A DNA stretch of 64,000 nucleotides from Pseudoalteromonas apostichopi (GTDB lineage Bacteria > Pseudomonadota > Gammaproteobacteria > Enterobacterales > Alteromonadaceae), in assembly GCF_030297135.1 (NCBI RefSeq), contig NZ_AP028066.1, positions 620,001 to 684,000 on the forward strand. Direction: 5' to 3'. The notes beneath the pieces were generated by a model. That model saw only the letters and a program-made list of their open reading frames with translations, was not told the origin of the DNA and made no database searches. Positions 42,625 to 51,616 of the stretch are shown in pieces. Numbering within the stretch: the first letter of the stretch is position 1; the number at the start of each line of letters is the position of its first letter. The position numbers and the translations under genes are program-made.

Positions 42625-43647
42625 TTAACCGCTTACTTGTACAACTTGTTTACCTGTAAAACCACCAGCAAGTTGTTTATTTAAAGCAGCTGAAACAGCC
42701 TCAGCGGTAAAGTCTACGGCATGGATTTGCGGCAATTTGATCTCGCCTCGCGCTGCATTATCAAGTAATAAGTTACCCATAAAGCTTAATCTTTGCTGAG
42801 CACATAAACTGTTTGCAAGCCATGCACCACCTAACGATACAATGCCAATATTGGGAGCGCGTCTAAACATAAGTTCTTGTTCAAACTTAGGTAATTCATT
42901 TAAACAGGCGATGCGACCACAAAAACGCATTAGCTCAACGTTGCGAATGGTGGTATCGCCACCGATACAATCAAGCACCGCGTCAAAGCCCTGCGGACCA
43001 AGTTCACGACGAATTTTATCCTGGAGTTTAGGGTCATTATAATCAAACACAACATCAGCGCCTAATTGCTTAAGTAACTTATGATTGTGTTTGCTGGCAG
43101 TGGTAAACACAGTCGCACCACGTTGCTTAGCAAACTGAATAGCGAATTGGCCAACGCCGCCAGCACCGGCGTCAATAAACAGTGAATCCCCTTCGCTTAG
43201 CTGCAATTTATCAAGGGCGATTAATGCCGTCATACCTGAACAAGGTAAGGTTGCAGCGTCTGCCGGAGATACATTATCTGGCACTACAGATACTGCATAG
43301 TTAGGCACTGTAGTGTATTCAGATAACACACCTTGGTCACCAAGGCTGGCATGCCATACAACACGCGCACCAACACCAGGGAATACACCTTTATTTGCTT
43401 GAACAACCACCCCAACAGCGTCATGGCCCAAAACATGAGGGTAATGCCATTTGCAAAAGCCTTGCTTTGCAAAGTTGGCATCACCATGATTTAAGCCCAC
43501 ATATTCAACTTTAATCAAGAGCTCATTGCCTTCAGGGCTCGGTACTGGCACAGAAAGCTCAGATAACGCAATCGCGTCATTCGGCTCAATCAGTGCAAGC
43601 GCGCGCATTGTTGACGGAAGATCTGTAGTTTGTTGAATATGTGACAT
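42625..43647 (-). CDS. MDR-family quinone/zinc-type oxidoreductase, MexS-like by context
   Basis: 340 residues of the medium-chain dehydrogenase superfamily: GroES-like N-terminus (NELLIKVEYVGLNHGDANFAKQGFCKWHYPHVLGHDAVGVV), then a Rossmann domain (DAGAGGVGQFAIQFAKQRGATVFTTASKHNH, NADPH-type). The catalytic zinc Cys of alcohol dehydrogenases is not evident, which favours the quinone-oxidoreductase group. It lies 13 bp after the outer-membrane channel gene. In P. aeruginosa, the oxidoreductase MexS is encoded beside mexT-mexEF-oprN and controls it, an attractive analogy given the LysR regulator here (inference). Confidence 0.85.
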   Translation of the reverse strand: MSHIQQTTDLPSTMRALALIEPNDAIALSELSVPVPSPEGNELLIKVEYVGLNHGDANFAKQGFCKWHYPHVLGHDAVGVVVQANKGVFPGVGARVVWHASLGDQGVLSEYTTVPNYAVSVVPDNVSPADAATLPCSGMTALIALDKLQLSEGDSLFIDAGAGGVGQFAIQFAKQRGATVFTTASKHNHKLLKQLGADVVFDYNDPKLQDKIRRELGPQGFDAVLDCIGGDTTIRNVELMRFCGRIACLNELPKFEQELMFRRAPNIGIVSLGGAWLANSLCAQQRLSFMGNLLLDNAARGEIKLPQIHAVDFTAEAVSAALNKQLAGGFTGKQVVQVSG

Positions 43648-43660
43648 TTAATACTCTGGG

Positions 43661-45070
43661 TTAAAGGTTGTTTAGTTCAAAGCTCCAACGACCATTAAAC
43701 GCTTGATAAGCACTTACTTTGGCCTGTAATGAAGCAATTGTTGAATCAACAGCGTTCTCTTGCGCTATTAAAACATCCTGTCTCGCATCTAACAACTCTA
43801 AGTAAGGAATTTGTCCTTCTTGATACATTGCTTGAGCTTGACCAAATGCTTTATTCGCATAATTAAAACGCTGATCAGCATAACTTAACTGTTGCTGCTG
43901 TTTGACTAGCCTTTGTAAAGTAAGTTCACTATCGCTAATGGCTTTTAATACTTTACTTTGGTAGTTACTGTAAGCGGCTTCACTTAAAAATTGCTGTGCA
44001 TCACGCTGAGCTAATAATGCAGGATAGCTGAGCAATGACCATTCAACTTTTGGCGTTACTTGCCATTGTTGCACAGTATCTTCTAAACCATTACTGGTTA
44101 AGCTCACCACACCTGCAAACCCTGCCAAACTAATATCAGGCAGTAACGCTTTTGAGGCTGCAACACTCAATGAATAAGCCTGACTAAATTGATACAAGGC
44201 ACTGGTGATATCGGGTCTCAGTGCCATTGCTTCACTCGCTTTACTAAACGACACGCTAAATTGGTGGCTGAGTAACTCAGGCTCTTCGACCAATGTTATG
44301 TCGCTTGCAAGTCGACCGGTTAGCACCGCAAGGGTTGCTAAGTCGCGATATTGCAAGTAACTAAGCTCAGGAATAAGCGCTTGTTGTTGCTTTAACTGCG
44401 CAAGGGTGCGGTTAAGATCAAGCTCATTCGTAACACCCTCTTCTACTCGCGCTTTTAGTACATCAATACTTTGCTCGAGTGCCTCGATTTGCATCTCAAT
44501 GATAGCTTGCTTTTGCACATTACCTTGATAGCTGACATAGCCTTGCACCACAGCTGAAACCACTTCAACCTGTAATGCTCTTAGCTGCTCTGCTTGGTTT
44601 AATGCGCCCGCATTAGCAGCATCGACTAACGCGGTAATACGGCCGAACAAATCAAGCTGCCAATTAACATTAACCCCAGCGTTTGATTGACGTGTAATAA
44701 CGCCATCTAAGCTGCTGCGCTCTGCACCTACGCTTAGGCTGCCCTGCGGATAATATTCCGCGCGGGCTGCACCTAAACGGGCAATGGCTGCATCAAGTTG
44801 AAGTTGACTGGTTTTTAGGTCGTGATTCATTGCTAATGCATCAGTCACTAAATTATTTAACTGGGTTGAATCTAAACGACGCCACCAGTTATTCTCGCTC
44901 GCGCCTTCGTTTTGTTCACCAATTTGTGTATCACTTACAAATTGCGTCAGGCTAACTTGCTGCTCTTGCATATCTACGCTTTGTGCGCAGCCAGCTAATA
45001 CACCGGCTAACAGCATTGCACTTAAAACTTTGCCCTGTTTAAAGATTGCATGAAGAGGCTTATGCATCAT
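43661..45070 (-). CDS. RND efflux outer membrane channel (OprN-like lipoprotein)
   Basis: 469-residue lipoprotein (signal with lipobox LAGC). It shows the duplicated OEP helices: LNNLVTDALAMNHDLKTSQLQLDAAIARLGAARAEYYPQGSLSVG near the N-terminus and QAMYQEGQIPYLELLDARQDVLIAQENAV near the end. It overlaps the pump gene's stop by 11 bases, so is translated together with it. It forms the outer-membrane exit for the MexEF-like pump. Confidence 0.92.
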   Translation of the reverse strand: MMHKPLHAIFKQGKVLSAMLLAGVLAGCAQSVDMQEQQVSLTQFVSDTQIGEQNEGASENNWWRRLDSTQLNNLVTDALAMNHDLKTSQLQLDAAIARLGAARAEYYPQGSLSVGAERSSLDGVITRQSNAGVNVNWQLDLFGRITALVDAANAGALNQAEQLRALQVEVVSAVVQGYVSYQGNVQKQAIIEMQIEALEQSIDVLKARVEEGVTNELDLNRTLAQLKQQQALIPELSYLQYRDLATLAVLTGRLASDITLVEEPELLSHQFSVSFSKASEAMALRPDITSALYQFSQAYSLSVAASKALLPDISLAGFAGVVSLTSNGLEDTVQQWQVTPKVEWSLLSYPALLAQRDAQQFLSEAAYSNYQSKVLKAISDSELTLQRLVKQQQQLSYADQRFNYANKAFGQAQAMYQEGQIPYLELLDARQDVLIAQENAVDSTIASLQAKVSAYQAFNGRWSFELNNL

Positions 45071-48000
45071 CTTGCTCCTTCTGCGATTTTTTCGTTACTA
45101 ACATATAAAACACCGGTGTGAACAATAAACCGAACACGGTTACACCAATCATGCCTGAGAATACAGCGTTACCCATGGCATGACGCATCTCTGCACCTGC
45201 GCCTGTGGCTAAAACAAGGGGTATAACACCTGCTGTAAAAGCAATTGACGTCATTAAAATTGGACGAAGTCGTAAGCGACACGCTTTAATAATTGCTTCA
45301 AGATGTGTCATCCCACCTTTATGCTGATCTCGTGCAAACTCAACCATTAAGATGGCATTCTTACTTGCTAGTGCAACGAGTACAATTAATGCAATTTGCG
45401 TAAAGATGTTGTTGTCATCACCTACAAGCCACACACCTAACAAGGCCGAGAAAATAGTCATAGGCACAATCAAAATAATCGCCAGAGGTAGTCTTAAGCT
45501 CTCGTATTGGGCAGCAAGTACCATGAACACGAGCAATACAACGAGTGGGAAAACATACACCATGGTATTACCCGCTAATATTTGCTGATAGGTTACTTCT
45601 GTCCACTCAAACTCAATACCATTAGGTAATGTTTCTGCAAGAATTGCTTCAATCGCATGCTGCGCTTGGTCAGAGCTATAACCTGGCGCTGGGCTACCAT
45701 TTAGTTCAGCTGTAGGGTAACCGTTATAGTGCATTACACGATCTGGCCCTGTTGTTGGCGTGACCGTTAATACAGAACCTAATGGCACCATCTCACCCAT
45801 GCGGTTACGCACTTTAAGATTCAAAATTTGCTCAGGATCTTGGCGGTAATCAGCATCAGCTTGTGCATTAACCTGATAAGTTCGACCAAACAAGTTAAAG
45901 TCATTCACATACATCGAACCTAAGTACACTTGTAAGGCATTGAATACTTCATCAAGTGGAATACCTTGAATCAGCGCTTGCTCACGGTCAATGTCGATAT
46001 CCATTTGTGGCACTTGAATTCTAAAGCTTGAGTAAAGGCCCATTAATGCAGGGTCTTGCTGAGCTTTAGCAATGGTTGCTTGTAAGCTATTAAAGAGTGC
46101 TTCAAAGCCTTTATTAGCACGGTCTTCAATTTGTAGTTTAAAGCCACCAGTTGTACCTAAACCTTGAATTGGCGGTGGCGGGAATACCGCAACAAATGCT
46201 TCATCAATAGCGGCAAATTTTTGATTTAACTGAGCCGCAATCGCCATTGCTGACATACTCGGATCTTGACGCTCTTCAAAAGGTGCAAGCGGAGTAAACA
46301 CAATGCCGCTATTAGGGCTATTGGTGAAACCATTAACAGATAAACCAGGAAACGACACCGTATTTGCAACACCCGGTACTTGTAATGCAATTTTTTCCAT
46401 TTCTTGCACGACTTCTTGGGTTCTATCTAAGCTTGCCGCATCAGGTAACTGTGCAACAGCCACTAAATATTGCTTATCTTGCTGTGGAATAAAGCCACCC
46501 GGTACAGCATCAAATAATTTAACTGTGCCACCAACAAGCGCAATGTAGGCAACTAATACAATCACACTCATGCGAATCAGTTTTTGTACCAGCTTTTCGT
46601 AGCCATTTGCACCTTTATCAAACAAGCGATTAAAAGGCTTAAATAGCCAATTACCAAATACACGGTTTAATAGCTTAGTTAAACGGTCTGGTTTTGCATC
46701 ATGACCTTTTAATAACAATGCCGATAACGCAGGCGATAGTGTTAATGAGTTAAATGCTGAGATAATCGTTGAAATAGTAATAGTTAACGCAAATTGCTTA
46801 TAAAACTGACCAGATAAACCAGTAATAAATGCCGTTGGAATAAATACCGCACACAGTACAAGTGCAATGGCGATAATTGGCCCTGTTACTTCTGTCATGG
46901 CAACACGGGTTGCTTCGAGTGGCGATAAGCCTTGCTCAATATTACGCTCAACGTTTTCAACTACAACAATGGCATCATCAACAACAATACCAATGGCTAG
47001 AACCAAGCCGAATAACGATAAGGTATTGATTGAAACGCCAAGCCATTGCATAACTGCAAACGTACCAATTAAAGACACCGGTACTGCAATCAGAGGGATA
47101 ACCGATGCACGCCACGTCTGTAAGAACACCACTACAACGATTACAACTAGCGCGATTGCTTCTAGTAGCGTTTTGATAACAGCATCGATAGAACCGCGTA
47201 CGAAAATTGTTGGATCATAAACAATGTCATATTCAACACCCGCCGGAAAATCTTTCGATAATAGCTTCATGGTTTCACGCACTTGGTCCGAAAGCTCAAT
47301 CGCATTAGAACCTGGGCGTTGAAATACTGGCATAGCAAGAGCTGGCTGACCATCGAGCATTGCCCTTAATGCATAGGTGTCTTGTCCTAACTCAAGGCGT
47401 GCAACATCACTTAAGCGTGTAAGCTGACCTTGTTCACCTACTTTGATGATCACATTTTCAAATTCTTCTTGTGAGCTTAAGCGCCCTTTTACGTTCATCA
47501 GAATTTGAAACTGATTTGTTTTCGATGTAGGTTGTGCACCTAAACTACCCGCGGCAACTTGCTGGTTTTGCGCACGTAGTGCATTAACTACATCCATGGC
47601 AGTTAAATCACGTGCCGATAGTGCATCGGGGTTTAACCATACGCGCATTGAGTATTGACCACCACCAAACATACGTACATCACCCACACCCGGAAGACGT
47701 GCAATTTGGTCTTTGATATACAAGTCAGCATAGTTCGCTAAGTAAGTTGTATCATGCGTTTTTTCTGGTGAGTATAAATGCACTACCATGGTTAAATCTG
47801 GTGATGATTTTTCTGCTACGACGCCTAAACGCTGAACTTCTTGTGGTAAGCGTGGCAGTGCACTGTTTACACGGTTTTGCACTTGTACTTGTGCTCGGTC
47901 TAAGTCAGTTCCTAACGCAAAGGTAACTGTTAACGTCATACGGCCATCACTGGTTGCTTGCGAAAACATATACAACATGTTTTCAGTACCATTGATTTCT

Positions 48001-48206
48001 TGCTCAAGAGGTGTTGCAACAGTCTCAGCAATAACCGTTGGGTTTGCACCTGGGTAACTTGCTGTAACAACAACCGTTGGCGGCACCACCTCTGGATACT
48101 CACTCACTGGCAATTGAAATAACGAAATTGCCCCTGCGATGAGAAAGATAAGCGACAGCATCGCTGCAAAGATGGGTCGCTGGATAAAAAAGTGTGAAAA
48201 TTTCAT
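45060..48206 (-). CDS. RND multidrug efflux pump, MexF-like
   Basis: 1048 residues, twelve membrane helices. The start KFSHFFIQRPIFAAMLSLIFLIAGAISLFQLPVSEYPEVVPPTVVV and much of the length (VDDAIVVVENVERNI, FLQTWRASVIPLIAVPVSLIG, IPTAFITGLSGQFYKQFALTI) are closest to MexF of P. aeruginosa rather than AcrB. Asp pair of the proton relay in VVDDAIVVV and Lys in ASKNAILMVEFA are present. Exports hydrophobic toxicants, quinolone/chloramphenicol-type drugs or signalling intermediates in its relatives; six bases separate it from the adaptor gene. Confidence 0.95.
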   Translation of the reverse strand: MKFSHFFIQRPIFAAMLSLIFLIAGAISLFQLPVSEYPEVVPPTVVVTASYPGANPTVIAETVATPLEQEINGTENMLYMFSQATSDGRMTLTVTFALGTDLDRAQVQVQNRVNSALPRLPQEVQRLGVVAEKSSPDLTMVVHLYSPEKTHDTTYLANYADLYIKDQIARLPGVGDVRMFGGGQYSMRVWLNPDALSARDLTAMDVVNALRAQNQQVAAGSLGAQPTSKTNQFQILMNVKGRLSSQEEFENVIIKVGEQGQLTRLSDVARLELGQDTYALRAMLDGQPALAMPVFQRPGSNAIELSDQVRETMKLLSKDFPAGVEYDIVYDPTIFVRGSIDAVIKTLLEAIALVVIVVVVFLQTWRASVIPLIAVPVSLIGTFAVMQWLGVSINTLSLFGLVLAIGIVVDDAIVVVENVERNIEQGLSPLEATRVAMTEVTGPIIAIALVLCAVFIPTAFITGLSGQFYKQFALTITISTIISAFNSLTLSPALSALLLKGHDAKPDRLTKLLNRVFGNWLFKPFNRLFDKGANGYEKLVQKLIRMSVIVLVAYIALVGGTVKLFDAVPGGFIPQQDKQYLVAVAQLPDAASLDRTQEVVQEMEKIALQVPGVANTVSFPGLSVNGFTNSPNSGIVFTPLAPFEERQDPSMSAMAIAAQLNQKFAAIDEAFVAVFPPPPIQGLGTTGGFKLQIEDRANKGFEALFNSLQATIAKAQQDPALMGLYSSFRIQVPQMDIDIDREQALIQGIPLDEVFNALQVYLGSMYVNDFNLFGRTYQVNAQADADYRQDPEQILNLKVRNRMGEMVPLGSVLTVTPTTGPDRVMHYNGYPTAELNGSPAPGYSSDQAQHAIEAILAETLPNGIEFEWTEVTYQQILAGNTMVYVFPLVVLLVFMVLAAQYESLRLPLAIILIVPMTIFSALLGVWLVGDDNNIFTQIALIVLVALASKNAILMVEFARDQHKGGMTHLEAIIKACRLRLRPILMTSIAFTAGVIPLVLATGAGAEMRHAMGNAVFSGMIGVTVFGLLFTPVFYMLVTKKSQKEQDDA

Positions 48207-48212
48207 TTTGAC

Positions 48213-49382
48213 CTACTGTTTAGCAACCAAATCTGAGTGATTATTTGAAAGAGTGAATGCAATACCGTCGCTATTAATCGTTACTTTATTAGGCGAAATT
48301 GGCATACCTGGACCCACACGAGCAGGACCGTTCACAGCAATCACATCGTTTTCGTTTAGTCCCGATTTAATTGCTCGTAAGCTGCCATAACGTTCACCAA
48401 CAGTAACTAACTTATATTCAAGAACATTGCCTTCACCAACGGTTAGAACAAAACGATTCTTTAAATCTGTGCCAATAGCACGCTCCGGCACGATGACCTT
48501 TTCGCTTACTTTATTGGCTGCAAGCTTAATGCGGGCGAATGAACCAGCACGAAGTTGTTGCTCATCATTTTCAAACACGGCACGAACACGAAGAGTGCCT
48601 GTAGTTTCGTTAATTTGGTTATCAATGAAATTAATTTTGCCATTAAAGTTAAAGCTGGTTTCACCCACTTTTTGCATCACAACCGCTTGTTCACTTTGTG
48701 CCGTTACATCAGCAAATGACTGATTCCACGTGCGCTCATCAATATCAAAATAAGCATACATTTGCTGATTTGATACGATACTTGTTAACACACTTTGTCC
48801 GGCAAGTACGTTATTACCTTTGGTGATGTTGGCGCGCGATACTACGCCATTTATTGGCGAGCGAACTTTCGTAAATGCTAAATCAAGCTCAGCTGCAGTT
48901 AGCTCAGCCTGAAGAGCGAGTAATTGTGCTTCTCGTTGTCTAAGGGTTGATTTACGAGACTCTGCTTGCTCAGTTGAAATCGCTTTACGCTCAGTTAAGC
49001 GCTCTGCGCGTTTTGCTTCACTTTTAGCTTGTTCAAGTGCTGCCTTGGCGCTTTCGATTTGCGCTTTTAAGCTATCAACCACTGCAGCAAAGGGACGTGC
49101 ATCAAGGGTGAAAAGCAAATCCCCCTCTTTAACGCTATCACCTTCCTTAAAATTAATTTTGTCGATAACACCCGAAACACGTGGCATAAGCGCTACTTCT
49201 TGTGGTGCTTCTAAGCGCGTTGTATAGGTGTGCCAATTTTGTACGGGTTTAACCAGTACTTTTGCTACATCGATAGGTTGTAAATGCTGTTGCTGCGCTG
49301 CTTGGTTGGCTTCAGTACCGCACCCTGCAAGCGTTAAGCTCGCAATGGTGACAGCCACTGCAAGAATAGATTTGTTCATCAC
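48213..49382 (-). CDS. RND efflux periplasmic adaptor (MexE-like)
   Basis: 389-residue lipoprotein (lipobox LAGC in MMNKSILAVAVTIASLTLAGC). Lipoyl halves (VALMPRVSGVIDKINFKEGDSVKEGDLLFTLDARPF; APINGVVSRANITKGNNVLAGQ, with R-S-P-I-N-G), coiled-coil hairpin between, and the C-terminal NGPARVGPGMPI of MexE-type adaptors. First gene of the second RND operon and divergent from a LysR-type regulator gene 115 bp away. Confidence 0.93.
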   Translation of the reverse strand: MMNKSILAVAVTIASLTLAGCGTEANQAAQQQHLQPIDVAKVLVKPVQNWHTYTTRLEAPQEVALMPRVSGVIDKINFKEGDSVKEGDLLFTLDARPFAAVVDSLKAQIESAKAALEQAKSEAKRAERLTERKAISTEQAESRKSTLRQREAQLLALQAELTAAELDLAFTKVRSPINGVVSRANITKGNNVLAGQSVLTSIVSNQQMYAYFDIDERTWNQSFADVTAQSEQAVVMQKVGETSFNFNGKINFIDNQINETTGTLRVRAVFENDEQQLRAGSFARIKLAANKVSEKVIVPERAIGTDLKNRFVLTVGEGNVLEYKLVTVGERYGSLRAIKSGLNENDVIAVNGPARVGPGMPISPNKVTINSDGIAFTLSNNHSDLVAKQ

Positions 49383-49497
49383 GACTCTCCTGTTAATAGA
49401 TTGGAGACAATGTTACGGAACTAATTAGAGGATAAAAACGATAGATTTTTAAATTCATTAATGCCAGAATGGCACCAATAAATTTTAAGGAACTGCT

Positions 49498-50442
49498 ATG
49501 GATACCACCAGCCGTTTATTAATGCTGCTTGAAGTGATTGAACGAGGCTCATTTGCTAAAGCTGCAGAGTCTAGAAATATAGACCGTTCTGTCATTTCGA
49601 AACAAATTAGCCGTCTTGAAGATGAGTTAGGGGTGCGCTTACTAAACCGTACAACTCGTTCTTTTTCGTTGACTGCTGCAGGCGCTGAAATGGTAAAAAA
49701 AGCAGCTGAACTCAGGGATTTATTATCAGATACTGTTAGACTGGCCGAGAACTATCACCAAGAACCTCGTGGCACGTTAAAAATTACCTCATCAAGTATT
49801 ATCGGTAAAAGGTATATTCAACCAGTAATTAATGACTTTCAAAAACGTTTTCCGCAAGTTGAAGTTGAGCTTCGTTTAGACGACAGGCTGATTGACTTAG
49901 TATCAGAAGGCTATGATTTGGCTTTTCGTGTTGGCGAACCTAAAGACTCGTCATTTATTGCCCGTAAGATTGCCCGCAACCGTATGTTACTGTTGGCCTC
50001 ACCAGAATTTATTAAAACTTACGGCATGCCAAAGCATGTTGAAGATTTAAAAGAGCTGCCTGCCGCTAGTTATTCAAGCCCAAGTAAACGCATTAGTGGT
50101 ATTCGCTATCGTAATGCCGGTGGCGATATTATTGAGCAGGATATTAAAAGTGTCTTTCGTGCTAACGATGCGGAAGTACTTTTGATGAAGGCAATTTCAG
50201 GAAATGCCTATGTTCTTGCACCAGCATTTATTCTTGATGATGAGGTAAAACGCGGAGATTTAGTACCAATTTTAACCGATATGGAATTACTCGATTACAG
50301 CGCAGTGTACGCGGTTTACCCACATAGAGATTTACCAGTAAGAACACGTTTATTCTTTGATGCTATGCGTGAATACATTGGTAAAGATGTTCCTGTATGG
50401 GAGGCAAACATTCCTGATTTTGATACTATGTACAAAGGCTAA
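49498..50442 (+). CDS. LysR-family regulator divergent to the MexEF-like operon
   Basis: 314 residues. Winged helix-turn-helix at 1-60 (MLLEVIERGSFAKAAESRNIDRSVISKQISRLEDELGVRLLNRTTRSFSLTAAG) and a LysR effector domain (about 90-300). Divergent placement before an RND operon repeats the MexT/mexEF-oprN arrangement, so it is probably the operon's activator (or repressor). The 115-bp shared promoter region shows no unambiguous T-N11-A site to my eye. The Gln/Lys recognition helix is ordinary. Effector unknown. Confidence 0.88.
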   Translation: MDTTSRLLMLLEVIERGSFAKAAESRNIDRSVISKQISRLEDELGVRLLNRTTRSFSLTAAGAEMVKKAAELRDLLSDTVRLAENYHQEPRGTLKITSSSIIGKRYIQPVINDFQKRFPQVEVELRLDDRLIDLVSEGYDLAFRVGEPKDSSFIARKIARNRMLLLASPEFIKTYGMPKHVEDLKELPAASYSSPSKRISGIRYRNAGGDIIEQDIKSVFRANDAEVLLMKAISGNAYVLAPAFILDDEVKRGDLVPILTDMELLDYSAVYAVYPHRDLPVRTRLFFDAMREYIGKDVPVWEANIPDFDTMYKG

Positions 50443-50454
50443 GTTTAAAAAGCA

Positions 50455-51498
50455 CTAACTCGCTTTATTACGTTGTGCAAATTGTTCGCTTAACTCATAA
50501 GCCGTTACAACTCTATTTCGACCTTGCTGTTTTGCTTGGTATAGCGCATCGTCTGCGCGCTTAATAAAGTTTTTAAGGGTTTGATTTGGCATGTAGCAAG
50601 CAACACCGATGCTAATAGTCAAATTTATCGCCTGCTCATCAATATTGTGGATAGTTGTTGATAAGTGCTCGCGCAGCATATCTGCAAATTCATATGCACT
50701 TTGCGGGTCGCTATCTGGTAAGAAGATAGCAAACTCTTCACCGCCAATTCGAAATACATAGCCTTTACTTATGCGTTGCCTAAAGAAACTGGTTACTTCA
50801 ATTAGAATACGATCGCCAACATCATGGCCGTATTGATCATTAATTTTTTTAAAAAAATCAAGGTCTAACATAAGTATAAACAAACCATGTTTATTTGTTT
50901 GTTCAATTTCGAAATAGTGTGTCATTGCTAAGCGATTACCAGCCCCCGTTAACGGGTCAAGTAAAGCTAAGTTTTCGAGCCGCTGTCCATACTCTGCACG
51001 ACTGTTTTCAAAGGTATGAGACACCGCCCAAATACTGATGTAGGTGAAAGAAAAATTAAGTAAGAAATTAATAGTATTAAGGGGTTCTAAACTAGGTTTA
51101 GCTAATAGAATCGCGGCTTGAGTGACAGCGGCTATTAATGAAAGGTACAAACCAACTTGTTTACCTAATAGCAAATAAAACAAAATAGGTAATGAACAGG
51201 TCCAAATAAACAACACGCTTTTTATGTTACTTAAATACGTGCCTAGCGTGATTAAAACCGTTAAAAAAATACATAATGTAACGGATTGCCAGCGATGACC
51301 ATTTTGATTTCGTGTATAAAAGAAAATATAAAAACAGAACAGGGCGAAGATAACTTCAAGCGCCCCTAATAAAATCACGTTTGTAACAAGTAAATTAAAA
51401 ACGGCAAAGATACTAGCAAGCACACCCAAGCAAAAGCCCATCCATTTCAGAACGTTATTTCGTAAAGCCTGAGTACCTCTCAGTGCGCCGATATCCAT
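50455..51498 (-). CDS. Diguanylate cyclase with N-terminal membrane domain
   Basis: 347 residues. About six membrane helices in residues 15-165, then a GGDEF domain: DPLTGAGNRLAM, LMLDLDFFKKINDQYGHDVGDRILIEV, and the active motif RIGGEEF, with C-terminal ADDALYQAKQQGRNRV. GGEEF is the active form. It makes c-di-GMP from two GTP, in the membrane, probably responding to an unknown signal. No separate EAL domain. Confidence 0.92.
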   Translation of the reverse strand: MDIGALRGTQALRNNVLKWMGFCLGVLASIFAVFNLLVTNVILLGALEVIFALFCFYIFFYTRNQNGHRWQSVTLCIFLTVLITLGTYLSNIKSVLFIWTCSLPILFYLLLGKQVGLYLSLIAAVTQAAILLAKPSLEPLNTINFLLNFSFTYISIWAVSHTFENSRAEYGQRLENLALLDPLTGAGNRLAMTHYFEIEQTNKHGLFILMLDLDFFKKINDQYGHDVGDRILIEVTSFFRQRISKGYVFRIGGEEFAIFLPDSDPQSAYEFADMLREHLSTTIHNIDEQAINLTISIGVACYMPNQTLKNFIKRADDALYQAKQQGRNRVVTAYELSEQFAQRNKAS

Positions 51499-51616
51499 TA
51501 GATTTCCTGCTGTAATTATAGTCAGCAGATTTTAACGTGATTCACCATAATTAGGAACATTTTATTACCAAACAGTGCATAAAAATGCACTTTTTTACCT
51601 ACAATTGTTAAACATT

